64,000 bases of DNA, from NCBI RefSeq assembly GCF_027921745.1, contig NC_079238.1:1-64000 (forward strand), read 5' to 3'. The position numbers and the translations under genes were made by a program. Of the stretch, positions 11,717 through 22,311 are shown one piece after another. Source of the DNA: Schizosaccharomyces osmophilus. Lineage: Eukaryota > Ascomycota > Schizosaccharomycetes > Schizosaccharomycetales > Schizosaccharomycetaceae. Each line of letters begins with the position of its first letter. The first letter of the stretch is position 1. The notes below the pieces were generated by a model. That model had not been told where the DNA came from, did no database searches, and saw only the letters and a list, made by a program, of their open reading frames with translations.

Positions 11717-13222
11717 ATGGAGGGACATCAAGAACAATTCCCTGAAGGCTTAACGATTCTCGAAAAAGAGACAAGTAGTATAATGGGAGAGGAGTTACAG
11801 TATCCAAAATCATACCCTGATGTTATTTTTTTGGTCGACATTGACAAGAATGACCCTCAACGACCCATGAACTGGTCTACTGTGAAGAAAATCGTCCACA
11901 CAGCTTTGTACGGACTGACAACGTTTGCTGCACAGTTCAACAGTACGACAATGTCCCCTACTGCTGAACATCTGGCAAACGTATACCACATCGGTGAAGA
12001 AGTGGCGACACTAGCTACGTCGCTCTATGTCTTGGGAATTGCTTTTGGCCCTATGATTTTTGCACCTTTCTCAGAAATGAATGGCAGAAAAATGGGTGTC
12101 TTTTTGCCTTTTTTCATCTCCATAATCCTCACGACAGGTACTGCTAGTGCTGATAGTGTGGCCGCCATTATGTGCACTCGTTTCTTTTCCGGTTTGTTTT
12201 CTGGCGCTCCCATTGTTTCTTCGGGTGGTGTACTGGCTGACCTTTGGAACCCATCCCAAAGAGGCAGTGCTTTAGTTTTTTATGCCTTCTTTGTTGTTAG
12301 TGGTGCTGACTTTGGTCCCATCATTAGTAGCTTGCTTTCAGAAGGTTCGGATACGGCCTGGAGATGGCCATTATGGTTTATAGTGATCGTACAGTCTGCG
12401 ATTTTACTTGTTAGTATAATCATGATTGATGAAACTTACGTCCCCGTAATTGAAGCTCGTCAAGCACGAAATTTACGGTTAACCACAGGAAATTGGGGTC
12501 TCCATGCTGCTCATGAACGATACAAATTAGACGCAAAGGAGTTTGTTACTTTTCACCTTTTGCGACCTTTTGCAATGCTGGCAACTCCGGTCGCCTTTTT
12601 CATCGCCTTGTTTGCTAGTTATGTATACGGCATTCTGTATTTAGTTTTAACTACCATTCCGTATACATATTACCAGTCAAGAAACTGGCAGGGAACCGTT
12701 GGTACACTTCCCTTGATTGCAATGTTTTTGGGCTTAGTAACAGGAGGTGTGTTGAATATTTTCTGGAATAAAAGATACGCGAAATATCTGACAAAAAACG
12801 GTGGAAAACCTCTTCCTGAAGAAAGATTACCCTTGATGATGATGACAGGCTGGCTTATGCCGGCCGGAATATTTGTTTTTGCTTGGACTTCATATGCCAA
12901 TATTCATTGGATAGTATCATTTATTGGTATATTCTTGATCGGTGTCGGATTTGAAACGATTTTCCAGGGTTGTCTTAATTATCTGGTTGATACGTTTACA
13001 AAATTTGCTGCATCGGCTATCGCTGCGAATACATTTACTAGATCGATTTTTGCAGCTACGTTTCCTTTATTTTCGCGTATTATGTTTCAAAAGTTGGGGA
13101 TTCACTGGGGAGGGACTTTGGTAGGATTTATTGCTCTTGGAATGATCCCAATTCCTTTCGTGTTTTATCGGTTTGGTGAAAGTTTACGGCGTAAAAACCC
13201 ATATGTGAAGCTTGTGTCTTGA
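11717..13222 (+). CDS. MFS multidrug/polyamine transporter (DHA1 type)
   Basis: A plasma-membrane proton antiporter of the drug:H+ antiporter-1 group, the family that includes fungal Tpo1, Flr1 and Caf5-like exporters. The start is the first ATG, at 11717; an upstream in-frame TTG was not used. The 501-residue protein has a hydrophilic N-terminus ending in the family signature DPQRPMNWS (about residue 49), then about 12 membrane segments. The cytoplasmic loop motif FSEMNGRK lies between segments 2 and 3 and a glycine-rich segment ([14 protein letters not shown]) follows. Length is normal for the family and the frame is intact. Substrate cannot be told from sequence; polyamines or drugs are likeliest. 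A solo LTR lies 272 bp upstream in the same nominal orientation. Confidence 0.93.
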   Translation: MEGHQEQFPEGLTILEKETSSIMGEELQYPKSYPDVIFLVDIDKNDPQRPMNWSTVKKIVHTALYGLTTFAAQFNSTTMSPTAEHLANVYHIGEEVATLATSLYVLGIAFGPMIFAPFSEMNGRKMGVFLPFFISIILTTGTASADSVAAIMCTRFFSGLFSGAPIVSSGGVLADLWNPSQRGSALVFYAFFVVSGADFGPIISSLLSEGSDTAWRWPLWFIVIVQSAILLVSIIMIDETYVPVIEARQARNLRLTTGNWGLHAAHERYKLDAKEFVTFHLLRPFAMLATPVAFFIALFASYVYGILYLVLTTIPYTYYQSRNWQGTVGTLPLIAMFLGLVTGGVLNIFWNKRYAKYLTKNGGKPLPEERLPLMMMTGWLMPAGIFVFAWTSYANIHWIVSFIGIFLIGVGFETIFQGCLNYLVDTFTKFAASAIAANTFTRSIFAATFPLFSRIMFQKLGIHWGGTLVGFIALGMIPIPFVFYRFGESLRRKNPYVKLVS

Positions 13223-13754
13223 CTAACTCGTTCGATATTTCTTTCGTCGTCAATCTATACTCTATATCTAATTTACTTTACTAAAAGGAGGAGACGGGAA
13301 ACTAGTCGTCTAGCTTAGAACCATACAGATAGGGTTATTAACAGCTATATGAAAATAATGGGACGAATAGAGAGATATATTTATTTGCAACCTACCCCAA
13401 TTGAATTGAACTGCTATGCTATACAGTAAGCAAACTGAAATTGAACCGAACCGTCTACTATCATCACCAATGAAGCTATCAAATATTCAAGATTACATTA
13501 CAATAGGATACGAACCATAAGAGTCATAACGGTGAAACAAATCAGATTTTGGATTTTAGATTTCATAGCTTACATTATTTTTATCACACTGCTACTTGAT
13601 ATAAACAATATTGAAATGAGTAACCTTTTAAAGTTGATAAATATTCATAAAAAATGTCAAAAAACTAGATTAAAAATCATAATATTATGCCATTATAAAT
13701 TCTCATTAGAATACAATCATATCATCATAAACTCATTACCGCTAGCCCTTTAGC
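13223..13754. other. Convergent intergenic region
   Basis: Shared 3' region between the MFS gene (plus) and hsp16 copy A (minus). AT-rich, with no gene seen. Transcripts from both sides must end here. Confidence 0.5.
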
Positions 13755-14186
13755 TTAATTAATGGCGATTTGCTTCTTGGAGCGAGATTGCTCTACCTTG
13801 GGCAGAAGAATACTCAAAATGCCATTGGAAAATTGAGCTTCAATACGATCGGAATCGATCCTGCTGGGGATAGAGATAGTTCGAGAGAAGGAACCAAAGC
13901 GACGCTCAGACCATCTGTGGTTTCCTCGATCTCCTTCGCTCTTGCGCTCATTCACGGATTTACCAGAAATGGTAAGCTTTCCTTCGTCGTAATGAACTTG
14001 AACGTCCTGCTTTTTGACACCAGGAAGTTCTACATCAACAGCAACCGTGTCTTTGCCTTCGTGAACATCAATGGCGGGTGACAAATCAACAGCACGATCC
14101 TGGCGTTGAACGCGAGGAGAATAACTCAAAAAGTCGGAAAGACCGTCTTGAAATGGGTATAAATCGAAGAAAGGTTGAAGAGACAT
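13755..14186 (-). CDS. Small heat shock protein Hsp16, copy A
   Basis: A 143-residue small heat shock protein (alpha-crystallin/Hsp20 family) very close to S. pombe Hsp16. These are ATP-independent holdases that form oligomers and bind unfolding proteins in stress. The crystallin domain spans about residues 37-130 (SPAIDVHEGKDTVAVDVELPG, then the WSERRFGSFSRTI strand). A C-terminal IAI (IxI) motif for oligomer assembly ends the protein (KKQIAIN). The upstream region has a TATAAATA box about 100 bp before the start and TTCnnGAA-like elements further up. Copies B and C lie at 17984 and 49807; A and C share most coding differences against B. Confidence 0.97.
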   Translation of the reverse strand: MSLQPFFDLYPFQDGLSDFLSYSPRVQRQDRAVDLSPAIDVHEGKDTVAVDVELPGVKKQDVQVHYDEGKLTISGKSVNERKSEGDRGNHRWSERRFGSFSRTISIPSRIDSDRIEAQFSNGILSILLPKVEQSRSKKQIAIN

Positions 14187-14279
14187 TGTGAATAGCGCTT
14201 GTTTTCACACTTGAAAATAAACTATAAAATTAACTCTTGTTCTTTTTTTTGTCAATGTTGTTGAACCTCCTCTACTTCA

Positions 14280-14296
14280 CTCCTATTTATACTTGA
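14280..14296 (-). promoter_or_regulatory. hsp16 copy A TATA box
   Basis: Read on the minus strand, CAAGTATAAATAGG lies about 100 bp upstream of the ATG. The same element is kept before copies B (near 18513) and C (near 50332). Candidate heat-shock elements (TTCTAGAGATTTC near 14376; GTTCTAGATACCTCTAGAAAC near 14518) lie further upstream. Confidence 0.65.
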
Positions 14297-14299
14297 ACT

Positions 14300-15200
14300 A
14301 CTGAAAATAACAAACTTTCTATAAGCGACCTAGTACTTTCCAGATTTGTGATGACTTGCCACCTCTTGGTCCTTCTAGAGATTTCGACATTGTTCCTTCT
14401 ACTTCTTTCTTGCTTGTTTTTGTTCTTTTTATTAGTTTTAACTATTATTATAATTTTCGCTTTTGTTTTCATGGATAATCTGCATTTTTTTGGCTTGTTT
14501 ACCTTGTTATAGTGGCCGTTCTAGATACCTCTAGAAACTAACATCATATATCAGATATTCCTCTTTTGTACGAAACTAACATCATTTATCAGACATTCTT
14601 CTTTGTATGTGTTACCTTCTTTTCCATTTGTCATTTACAAACAGCGTGGTAAGCAAGGTAGTTGTTTTTAGTTTTTTTTTTTTTTTTCAATCATATTGCA
14701 ATCTGATTCTCAAATTATGGATTTTTTTGTCTTGTATCTTATTTAAAAATTAAAATTATTAAATTGTATTCAGCAATTTTGAATCCCCCAGTCTGAAAAA
14801 GATTCCGACTGTAGATATACCAAAGTACTGGGCATAAAGAATGTCTATCTAAAACCAAACTTATTTTTTAGGAAAAAAAGGAGAACTGGTGTTAATAAGA
14901 TCGAAAAACATCCGTGATTTCACCGAATTACAAGTCTGACGGAAAAGCGAAAAAACGAAAAAAAAACGATCCTTCTTTGAACAAGAACTCCTTTATATTT
15001 TCTTTGCAGTAAGTAATGACAGGCTGCATTGAGTTATAAAGAGTCAAGCTACGAAAAAAAAAAAAACGCATTGTATATTACCCAGCATCCTCCATTGAGT
15101 TCCACAAAGGACCAAGGTTGAGCAAAAGGAAGCTAAATCTAAATTTCAAAACACCAACGTATGGAACAAACTGCATAGATCTCGCTCTGTAGCGTCTAAT
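14300..15200. other. Intergenic region with a repeated gene fragment
   Basis: Mostly AT-rich promoter and spacer. Around 14812-14945 there is a degenerate copy of a sequence also found at about 20022-20150 (shared words include AGAATGTCT, AAAAGGAGAACTG and GTGATTTCACCGAAT). The better-kept copy encodes the minus-strand peptide segment GFGEIMGLFGHIDISSSFIP. I do not recognise the family. Confidence 0.45.
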
Positions 15201-15674
15201 CTATTTGCCAAGAATGCCCCAGTCACCTTGTCCCCAAGTTGACTTTAGCGTCCAGTGTTTCATCTTCCACAATCCGTCTCCAGAATCCTTAACCAGCTCC
15301 ACCTAGTACAATCCACCAGCAAGCAGAAAGTCAGAGCCGGGATTCATGCCCTCTCCACCACGGTAGTGTTGAGAAAGAGCAGAGCATGTCACCTGAGCCT
15401 TCGAGTCTCCTTCTATGATGTTGATACGCATGTTGGAAAGGAAGTGGTTGGTGTCAAATTTGGTGAGCATGGCGTAGCATTGACTGTAAATGGCATCGTA
15501 GCCTTCCATGATGGTACCGTTGACGTCCAAGACGGCATCAGTGGTAAAGGCAGATTTGAAGAGAGCATCGTCGGCTGTGTCTAAGGCCATGACGCTGCGA
15601 TAGAGGGCATCAGCGACGGCGTCGCGGCCGCTTAGGGCAGGTGTGAGGGTAGCTGGAAGTGCCGGCACGGACAT
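15201..15674 (-). pseudogene. SnoaL-like (NTF2-fold) protein with one stop codon
   Basis: A 157-codon frame encodes a SnoaL/NTF2-like protein, a cone-shaped fold common in filamentous fungi and bacteria that often binds or isomerises small polyketide-type compounds. It starts at the ATG at 15674 (MSVPALPATLTP). Typical features are the helical start (RDAVADALYRSVMALDTAD), a strand with ALFKSAFTTDAVLDVNG and a C-terminal tryptophan-rich strand (WKMKHWTLKSTWGQGDWG). The frame is broken only by TAG at 15303-15305, where the family usually has Trp (TGG), and then continues in frame to TAG at 15201. One base change thus explains the loss. GC content is about 50 percent, well above the neighbouring DNA, which suggests horizontal origin. 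A working protein truncated at 123 residues is possible but would lack the last strand of the fold. Confidence 0.8.
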
Positions 15675-17854
15675 GATGGATATTCTCGATATAGTCTGTA
15701 CTGGATTGGGTTACTCGGGTGAGACTTGGTAGTTTGGGTTTCCTATATAGCGATTTTAGGTAGGATGGCAATGAGTGAAGGATTTAGGGTATTTATGCCA
15801 AGCTGGAAGGATGGTGCTTTGTCATGCTATTTACATAATTGGGACATGCTAACAGGTATGCTTTGTCATGCTATGTTATCTTTGACGGATGGCGTTAACG
15901 GGCCCAAGGGTGTCAAGGATATCTGGCGGTCGGTTGCAAGTCCGACATACTATACTAAGTGTTTCTGAGTACAAGAGTGTACCGTGAAATACAGCAACTA
16001 CTGCACACCTTACTGTGATCCACAGCTTTACCCACAGCTTGGGTTACACTACTAGGGCATAGTGGCTTATAGCTTTACGGAACAGTAATGTGTATTTTGT
16101 ATCCTAGCTTTTAGAAAATCGAAATTCGTGAATTACTCGACGTCTAGCAGTCAGAAACATTCAAATCCCGTTTGTTGTAATTGTGTTTTTTTTTCCTTTT
16201 TTTTGTTGTTTTTGTTCATGAAAGTCTAAAAATTGTTTATTTTTTCGACAACTACTGTGCGAATCACCCAAAAAAAAATAGTTAGAATAGAATGCAATAC
16301 TATGGAATAAATACAATTATGAGAAAAATTCTGTCTATAAAAATCAGCGAAAAAAAGTCTCAATTCAACGCGAAAAACAATGATTAAAAAGTTAAGCCAA
16401 ACATAACTTAACTTAATGGAATTAATTTATATTGAATCCAATTGAATTGAAACAATTCCTCTCTTTTTCAATGTTTCACCAAGAAAAGAATCAAGTTCAT
16501 ACAATCAACTGTTTCAGTAGACACGCAAGAGCTCTCTCAAGACCAAGACAAAGTCAATTACAAGTACAAACTCAGAGTTCTTTGCCATGGAATTAGACAC
16601 AAAACTATATAAAAAAAAATAAATTAAAAAATAAATAATTCCAAGTGCATCAGATATACGCATCCCATTGCAACTCAATCCATATACTCAATAACCAAAT
16701 GTAACCCAAGTGTTTTGTATCGCAGGTAGTGTAGTGTATTTTTGCCCGCAAACCAAACGGTCGCATCGTTACAAGATTAGTGCTGTTTCATTTAGCTGAT
16801 AAAATTCTTGGAATTCTCTCAAACCTGTCTACATCCAAGTGTTTGTTTACCTACAATTTGTCGAATGCCATCTTATTTATTCGCCGAGTGTTTTGTGCAA
16901 TGTTAAAATGGTACCGTACCGTGCTTTCCAATGAGAATAAATGTGAGTATGAATGAATGCCCTTGTCTTTAAAGCATAGCAGTTTTCATTTTTCAATGTT
17001 TTTATGAATGGAATTGAATTGAATTGAATTTGGAATATCTTGTTTTCTGACGAGATTTCACTTTGTCATATGCTGTGTTAGCCCAAGCCAAACCAAGCTA
17101 TCTCGTACTGTCGTACTGTATGCAATGCTGGGCCTCTAAATGAGTTTGAGGAAACCATTGCTGCTACGATTCCACTTTAGTTATTATTTTCATAGTGATG
17201 ATTACATATACATTCTGGCTACAGCGGTCGCTAGATAAAAATAAAACCGCTAATCTTGCCATTGAGTCATTCATACTGTTTTATAAAGTTGCCAAGTACT
17301 TTTTTCCAATGAATTCCTTCCTTTTTCGTTTGGGTTGATCTCAGCCCGAGCAAGTATAAGTCACGATACGAGTCATAATACTCCAAACGATGAATTGAAT
17401 TCGTGATTCATCAACAACTAACCGACGACTATTTCTTTTATCTTTTAATGTAAAGAAATATGTAAAGAAAGAAAGAAAAAACAGCGATACCGTCGATTCT
17501 AAACCATGCATTCACATAACGAGCATAAACGAAACGAGATTTCCTTTTTCTTTTTATATTCTGTATTTTTATTGACTTTATCTTTACCTATACCTTTACC
17601 TTTACTTTTTTCAAACTATCATTGAGAATATCATAGCATGCCTTATGGCTTCTATTTTGGAAGAGGTAGGATCTCTGTTCTTTTCGAAAAAGTCGTTCAG
17701 TAACTAAGTACAGGAATCAGCGTAATATAACGATTCAAAGAGTTACAGTTGTTTTCCACTTCTATGGTTCTACTATACAAAGTACCTTTCATTATCAAAT
17801 TCAAGTTCAAGTTCAAATCCATAAACATCTTTTATATTCATTCTCTAAATTATA
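15675..17854. other. 2.2-kb intergenic region
   Basis: No gene is supported. It contains two telomere-like words, CTTGGGTTACAC at 16036 and TGTAACCCAAGTG at 16699, GAATT direct repeats near 17010, and poly(A)/poly(T) tracts. The 80-residue open frame at 15726 has no recognisable features. Confidence 0.5.
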
Positions 17855-17983
17855 TATTAATTATTCACAGATTATTTGTCATCAAAAGTGCCAATGCTAA
17901 ATTATCATGAAAACATAATGGTCGTAAACATGTCAATCGGTTTGCTTTTGCTCCATCAAAGTTTTTCCAATTCGGTCTCAGAT

Positions 17984-18415
17984 TCAGTGAATGGCGATTT
18001 GCTTCTTGGAGCGAGATTCCTCAATCTTGGGCAAGACAACGCTTAAAATACCGTGGTTGAATTGAGCTTCAATGCGATCGGCATCTACCTTGTTTGGAAT
18101 GGTGATTGTTCGGGAGAAGGAACCAAAGCGACGTTCCGACCATCTTTGGTTTCCCTTGTCGCTTTCACTCTTGCGCTCATTCACAGATTCACCAGAAATG
18201 GTAAGTTTTCCTTCGTCGTAATGAACTTGTACGTCTTGCTTTTTGACACCAGGAAGTTCTACATCAACAGCAACCGTGTCTTTGCCTTCGTGAACATCAA
18301 TGGCAGGTGACAAATCGCCAACACGATTCTGGCGTTGGACACGAGGAGAATAACTCAAAAAGTCAGAAAGACCGTCTTGAAATGGGTATAAATCGAAGAA
18401 AGGTTGAAGAGACAT
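17984..18415 (-). CDS. Small heat shock protein Hsp16, copy B
   Basis: A 143-residue Hsp20-family holdase with the same architecture as copy A: crystallin domain around residues 37-130 and terminal IxI motif KKQIAIH. It differs from copies A and C by about 20 residues, clustered in the second half (for example SESDKGNQRW against SEGDRGNHRW, and IPNKVDADRIEAQFNHG). This is the most diverged paralogue and the closest in sequence to what I recall of S. pombe Hsp16 in this stretch. A TATAAATA box lies about 100 bp upstream, and TTCCACGAATTTCC (near 18609) may be part of a heat-shock element. Confidence 0.97.
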   Translation of the reverse strand: MSLQPFFDLYPFQDGLSDFLSYSPRVQRQNRVGDLSPAIDVHEGKDTVAVDVELPGVKKQDVQVHYDEGKLTISGESVNERKSESDKGNQRWSERRFGSFSRTITIPNKVDADRIEAQFNHGILSVVLPKIEESRSKKQIAIH

Positions 18416-18847
18416 TGTAAATAGCGCTTGTTAATTTCAAATAACAATCAATCAAAGAATCCTAATTTCTTTTTCTTTTTTGTCAATGTTGTTGAACTGC
18501 CTCTACTTGCCTCTTATTTATACTTGAACACAAGGATGGGTCGATCATTTCTTAAGAGCCCTAGTACTTTCTAGATGCTGCTGGCCTGGCCACTTGGCCA
18601 CCACCGGGATTCCACGAATTTCCGTGCAATTCATTCATCTCTCTTGTCATTTTTTGATTCTTTCTTTTCAATCTGAATAAGAAAATAGCATTTTCTTTTC
18701 TTTTCTTTTGTTTGCTTCTTTTTTCCATGAATCCTTTTGTTTACTACTACAGCTTAGCTTCCCTCGTCATTCTCGATACCTCTAGAAAAATCATCTATTC
18801 CTCTTTTGTATGATGAAAAGTAACGAACGTTCTCGCATATTCCAACT

Positions 18848-19060
18848 TTATTCGTCCAGCTTTCCTTTTCCTAGGTGGTGGTGGTGGTGATGGTCTAGCA
18901 CAATATGAATCAATAGAACAGGGAAAAACAGTTTGTTTTCAATCCGAGTGTTGCACTTTACCAATTTTGTAATGAAACAAATCATTCTCCATTCAGCCAT
19001 GAAAAATAACCAAAGATAGAGCCGAGTCGAATTGGATCTTAAAGGATAGCAGGCCAACAC
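18848..19060 (-). CDS. Possible small protein with a His run (duplicated)
   Basis: A 70-codon ATG frame with a hydrophobic N-terminal half and a run of six histidines near the C-terminus (VLDHHHHHHLGKGKLDE). The duplicated block at 50645-50860 has the same frame with seven histidines. Conservation between the blocks follows from recent duplication and is therefore weak evidence for a gene. It may be chance. Confidence 0.2.
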   Translation of the reverse strand: MLACYPLRSNSTRLYLWLFFMAEWRMICFITKLVKCNTRIENKLFFPVLLIHIVLDHHHHHHLGKGKLDE

Positions 19061-19125
19061 ACAATGTTAAAGACAAAACTACAGCAAGACAAACTGCTCT
19101 TGTTGTTTTTACAAAGCAAATCGAT

Positions 19126-19245
19126 GTCTACGGCCACACCTAGGCGAAAACACCAGTTCCCGTCCGATCACTGCAGTTAAGCGTCTGAGGGCCTCGTTAG
19201 TACTATGGTTGGAGACAACATGGGAATCCGGGGTGCTGTAGGCTT
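19126..19245 (+). rRNA. 5S rRNA, copy 1
   Basis: About 120 nt starting GTCTACGGCCACACCTAGGC and ending GTAGGCTT before a T run that would stop RNA polymerase III. It matches the fission-yeast 5S sequence closely, with box A/intermediate/box C internal promoter elements intact (AAGCGTCTGAGGGCC, GGTTGGAGACAACATGGG). In fission yeasts 5S genes are dispersed through the genome. Confidence 0.96.
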
Positions 19246-19489
19246 TTTTCTTTTTCTTTTTCTATTCCTTCTCTTTTTGTTTGATTTCTTTCTTTTTAAA
19301 CAAATCTCGCTATTTATATTTGTTTTCTACCTAATAGTTGGGCTGAAATCGTAAATACAAGTAGTAGCCCTTTTGGAGGACAATTAGAAAGGAGGCAAAA
19401 AAGGTAGTTGATTTTTATTTGTTTTCTTTTAACAGTTCAATTCTTCATCATTTAATTGAACGATATGATCGAAAACTAAAATAGTTCAA

Positions 19490-19690
19490 CCAGGTTTAAC
19501 ACAACTCTCCTGAAAGGACCTATCATTGTTCTTCTCGAGACCAAGCACAAAGTTTTTCAGCATCGTCCCATTGGTTTTGCACATCTCAACCTCGTTGGAT
19601 TCCTCCTTGTAGGCTGCATGATGAAAGGCATATAAGTAATATCCGTAACCCCATTTTTGTAAAGTGTCTCTTGCAAATTTGTACAGGAGA
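19490..19690 (-). pseudogene. PRISE-type reductase fragment
   Basis: Minus-strand translation gives YKEESNEVEMCKTNGTMLKN and FVLGLEKNND. These line up with YKEESEEGEACKTNGAMLRN and FVIGLEKSNN in the intact PRISE gene at 33829. The match covers roughly 60 codons and shifts frame near 19510. No N- or C-terminal parts are nearby, so this is a relic of a second copy. Confidence 0.75.
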
Positions 19691-20331
19691 CCACTGAATC
19701 AGATCAATGGAGTGGTGCCTAACCCTCTCAGACAACTTTTCTTTTAGATTCTTTTAGATTACGAGAAATACAATGGATTTCAATACAATAGAGCTCTTTT
19801 CATAGTCTTTCAACCATGGCAACAACATTCATCAACGTTTTCGTTGAAGTATGTGGTAATCATTATATTCAATTGTTTCATTTATTGCAAACGAAAATCA
19901 TACAAAAAAAAACGAAAACAACAACCAAGTCAAACGTTCCCTGGCTGAATAACTTTTGACCTATCTCACCTGCATTGAATCAAACTTGGGCAGAGCCAAG
20001 AGCGTACCCATTTTAGACAGACGTTTTGCGAAACCTTGGGACATAGAATGTCTGTCCATACCGAAACCTAGTTTTCCGGGAATAAAAGAAGAACTGATAT
20101 CAATATGACCGAAAAGTCCCATGATTTCACCGAATCCAAGAAGGAAATGGAGTTTTACAACTCCGACGAAACAAAAGAAAAGAAAAACAAAACAAAACAA
20201 AACAGAAACAAAAGGAAAGGAAAGAAAATTAAAGAGATTTATGCTCAGATATGAAATGTTCAAAGTTAGATGTATGACCTTGAACGGTATGAAACATTTC
20301 CCAGGTGCGATGCAATGACTTTTCGGTTACT
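19691..20331. other. Intergenic region with repeated gene fragment
   Basis: The segment at 20022-20150 is the better-kept copy of the fragment also seen at 14812-14945. On the minus strand it reads GFGEIMGLFGHIDISSSFIP followed by GKLGFGMDRHSM. It looks like a protein fragment but the family is not recognised. The rest is AT-rich spacer. Confidence 0.4.
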
Positions 20332-20583
20332 TCATTTGAGTTTCACTTTTACATTCGTTACTAAGACAGGGTGCGAGATAATGGCAAATTCGTTTGGCAA
20401 TGTAATAAACAAATGTGGAGTTGTTTTGTAGACATGAGCAACGCGACCGATTATATACCGAGAAAGCTCAAGAGGTTTTTTAGTAGAAATCGAATATATT
20501 CTTTCCTCAATCAAATCAAAGGTTAAATGGTCGGCTATCAAGAAGTGACATATAGGACAACACCCACTCCGACAATTGCACAT
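20332..20583 (-). CDS. Hypothetical small Cys-rich protein
   Basis: An 83-codon frame from an ATG at 20583. The N-terminus has clustered cysteines (MCNCRSGCCPIC) that could bind metal; the rest is mixed and without membrane segments. I do not recognise it, and a frame of this length could arise by chance. Confidence 0.25.
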   Translation of the reverse strand: MCNCRSGCCPICHFLIADHLTFDLIEERIYSISTKKPLELSRYIIGRVAHVYKTTPHLFITLPNEFAIISHPVLVTNVKVKLK

Positions 20584-20930
20584 AGTACGCTTGGTTTACA
20601 TCCTGTAGCAACTTGAGAAAACGATAGAATGACGAGGTGAAGACGTTCGAAAGAGGAGAAGGGAAAACTTGTGACAATGGGTTTCAGCCTGTCGTTTCAT
20701 GATTCTATGATTCTGGAAGGGACTGCAAAACGGCCATGGACTTGCTATAAATAGGACACTCTCCTCATCATCATTTGAAACCACAATCATCAGTTTGGAA
20801 ATCATTAAAGTCTTAATCATTGTGTGATTCAGGTACTTTTGAAAAGATTAACAGTAGCTTTTTTATTTTTACTTTGCATCATTCCCTTCACTTTTTATAG
20901 TATCCTTTGTAAACATTAGATTATCTTGCC
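20584..20930. other. Upstream region of secreted-protein relic
   Basis: AT-rich with no gene. A TATAAATAG word lies near 20746. Confidence 0.4.
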
Positions 20931-21599
20931 TTGTCTTATCCATCTATTCATTCATTTTTTCATTTTTTTGCCCTCATCTTTGATTTTCCACACTCTAAAG
21001 AATTGTCTGCCTTTTCTAAGGTAAAGTTGTTTTCCTCCGTTTCTCTTTCTTCTGCCTTCTTCTCCCTTTTAGCTTGTAGCCCAATTTCTTCTCTTGCAGC
21101 TCCTCTAACCGACCGTTCTGATATCAAACAGAATGAAGAGTTTTCTGTAATGAGCCTCCACTCAGGTAACGGTAACGCTAATTTCCATTCCTTTTATGTT
21201 GGTGACAACAATAACGTCTACCTCGATCCTTATGATAATGGAACTGAAGCGGCCAAATTTACTTTAGCAGATACTTATTTACTCCATGAAAGATTTTCTG
21301 CTCACCTTGGCGATAACGGTGCGTTATACTTTCAACGTAATGATGAGGGTTCCATTCTTGGATTTGATTTTAGAGAACGCATTGCTTCTGGCTATGCTCT
21401 AGAACTTCATGGACAAAACCCCGTAGCTTGTCCTATCGAAGAAAATTCCTCTGTTTACTCTGTCTTTTTTGGGAAAGAAAATGGTAATAGCAAGTGTATT
21501 GGCTTTACAGCCCTTGCAATTCCAAATAATCCTGTTTCTTCTTCTTCTTCTTCTTCTTCTTCTTCTACTGCGGCCCCTTCCAATGCTGCTAAAATATAA
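20931..21599 (+). pseudogene. Small secreted cell-wall-type protein, start codon lost
   Basis: This is the first of three paralogues (others at 32569 and 48131). Shared features are a signal peptide, a core beginning FSVMSLHSGN, a mid-protein GALYF segment, the VACP block and a C-terminal VYSVFFGKENGNSKCIGF block with two cysteines. The other copies begin ATG AAG TTT; here the equivalent codon at 21021 is GTA, and no ATG lies in frame between the upstream stop (20910) and the core. The frame is otherwise open and ends in a run of 10 serines coded by a TTC/TCT microsatellite, which the paralogues lack. Either the gene is dead, or translation begins at a non-AUG codon or an unrecognised upstream exon. 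Its role is unknown; it resembles PhiA-type fungal wall proteins only in general character. Confidence 0.7.
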
Positions 21600-21654
21600 G
21601 ATGTTGTTCTCATCGGAAGCAAAAAAGTGAAAAAGCTAATGGCAAAGATGTAAC

Positions 21655-21917
21655 CCAAGCCACTGACAAAAAAGACTGCCAACTTTCACTTTCATATTGA
21701 AAAAAGTAGTAACCATATTGAAGTTGATGTCCCAGTGACATTAGAAAACTCGTGCGGGCTCTAGAATCTTACATCTGTCACCAATATTCTCACTATTTGG
21801 GCAAATCGCCCTGGCCGCGAAGCTGGAATCGATCGCTTCAACTGCTCTTCCAATAATTATGATTACACCACAAATATCAATCTGTTTTCCCACTTTGTTT
21901 ACGTTGATATAGAGTAA
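21655..21917 (+). pseudogene. Protein-coding relic of unknown family
   Basis: One frame translates as NHIEVDVPVTLENSCGL, a TAG, then NLTSVTNILTIWANRPGREA and GIDRFNCSSNNYDYTTN, ending at a stop after VDIE. The composition (paired Cys, N-glycosylation sites, balanced charge) is protein-like and unlike the surrounding spacer. It may be the end of a surface-protein domain. No family is assigned. Confidence 0.45.
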
Positions 21918-22310
21918 TATACTCTATAAAGTAATTAGAATCAAAACTTTAAAGTAATATTAGAGCTTGCTCTGACATTATCGTGACAATGGTTTTACGT
22001 CTTTTCTTGGACAAACGTAATATCTAAAGTTCGTTTTACCAGCAATATGTCTGTTTTTATTGAATTGAACGTAGCTTCGCCAACGAATTCATCGTTTTCA
22101 TTGCACTTCAGTTAGACTTTCAAAGCGACGGCCCATCTCAATTCTTGCTTCATTTTTTCAATCCATGTTGTACATATACCTTTCAAAACATATGTTCAAA
22201 GTCAATATTTGCTTTCCCCGATGATCACTTAAAAAAAAAAAAAGAGCTACAATAATTTCCCAATGTGTTCAATCGTACTCGAAAGAAAAATTTCAAAACT
22301 AAAATAGTGG
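21918..22310. other. Intergenic spacer
   Basis: AT-rich with a poly(A) tract near 22230. No gene seen. Confidence 0.4.
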
Positions 22311-22311
22311 A

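Larger units (their letters stand above)
17855..19256. repeat. Segmental duplication, unit 1 (hsp16-B to 5S)
   Basis: This block matches 49680-51060 at high identity, covering hsp16, its promoter side, a 70-codon open frame and a 5S gene in the same order and orientation. Indels are few. The two blocks are about 32 kb apart on one arm and are substrates for ectopic exchange. Confidence 0.9.
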
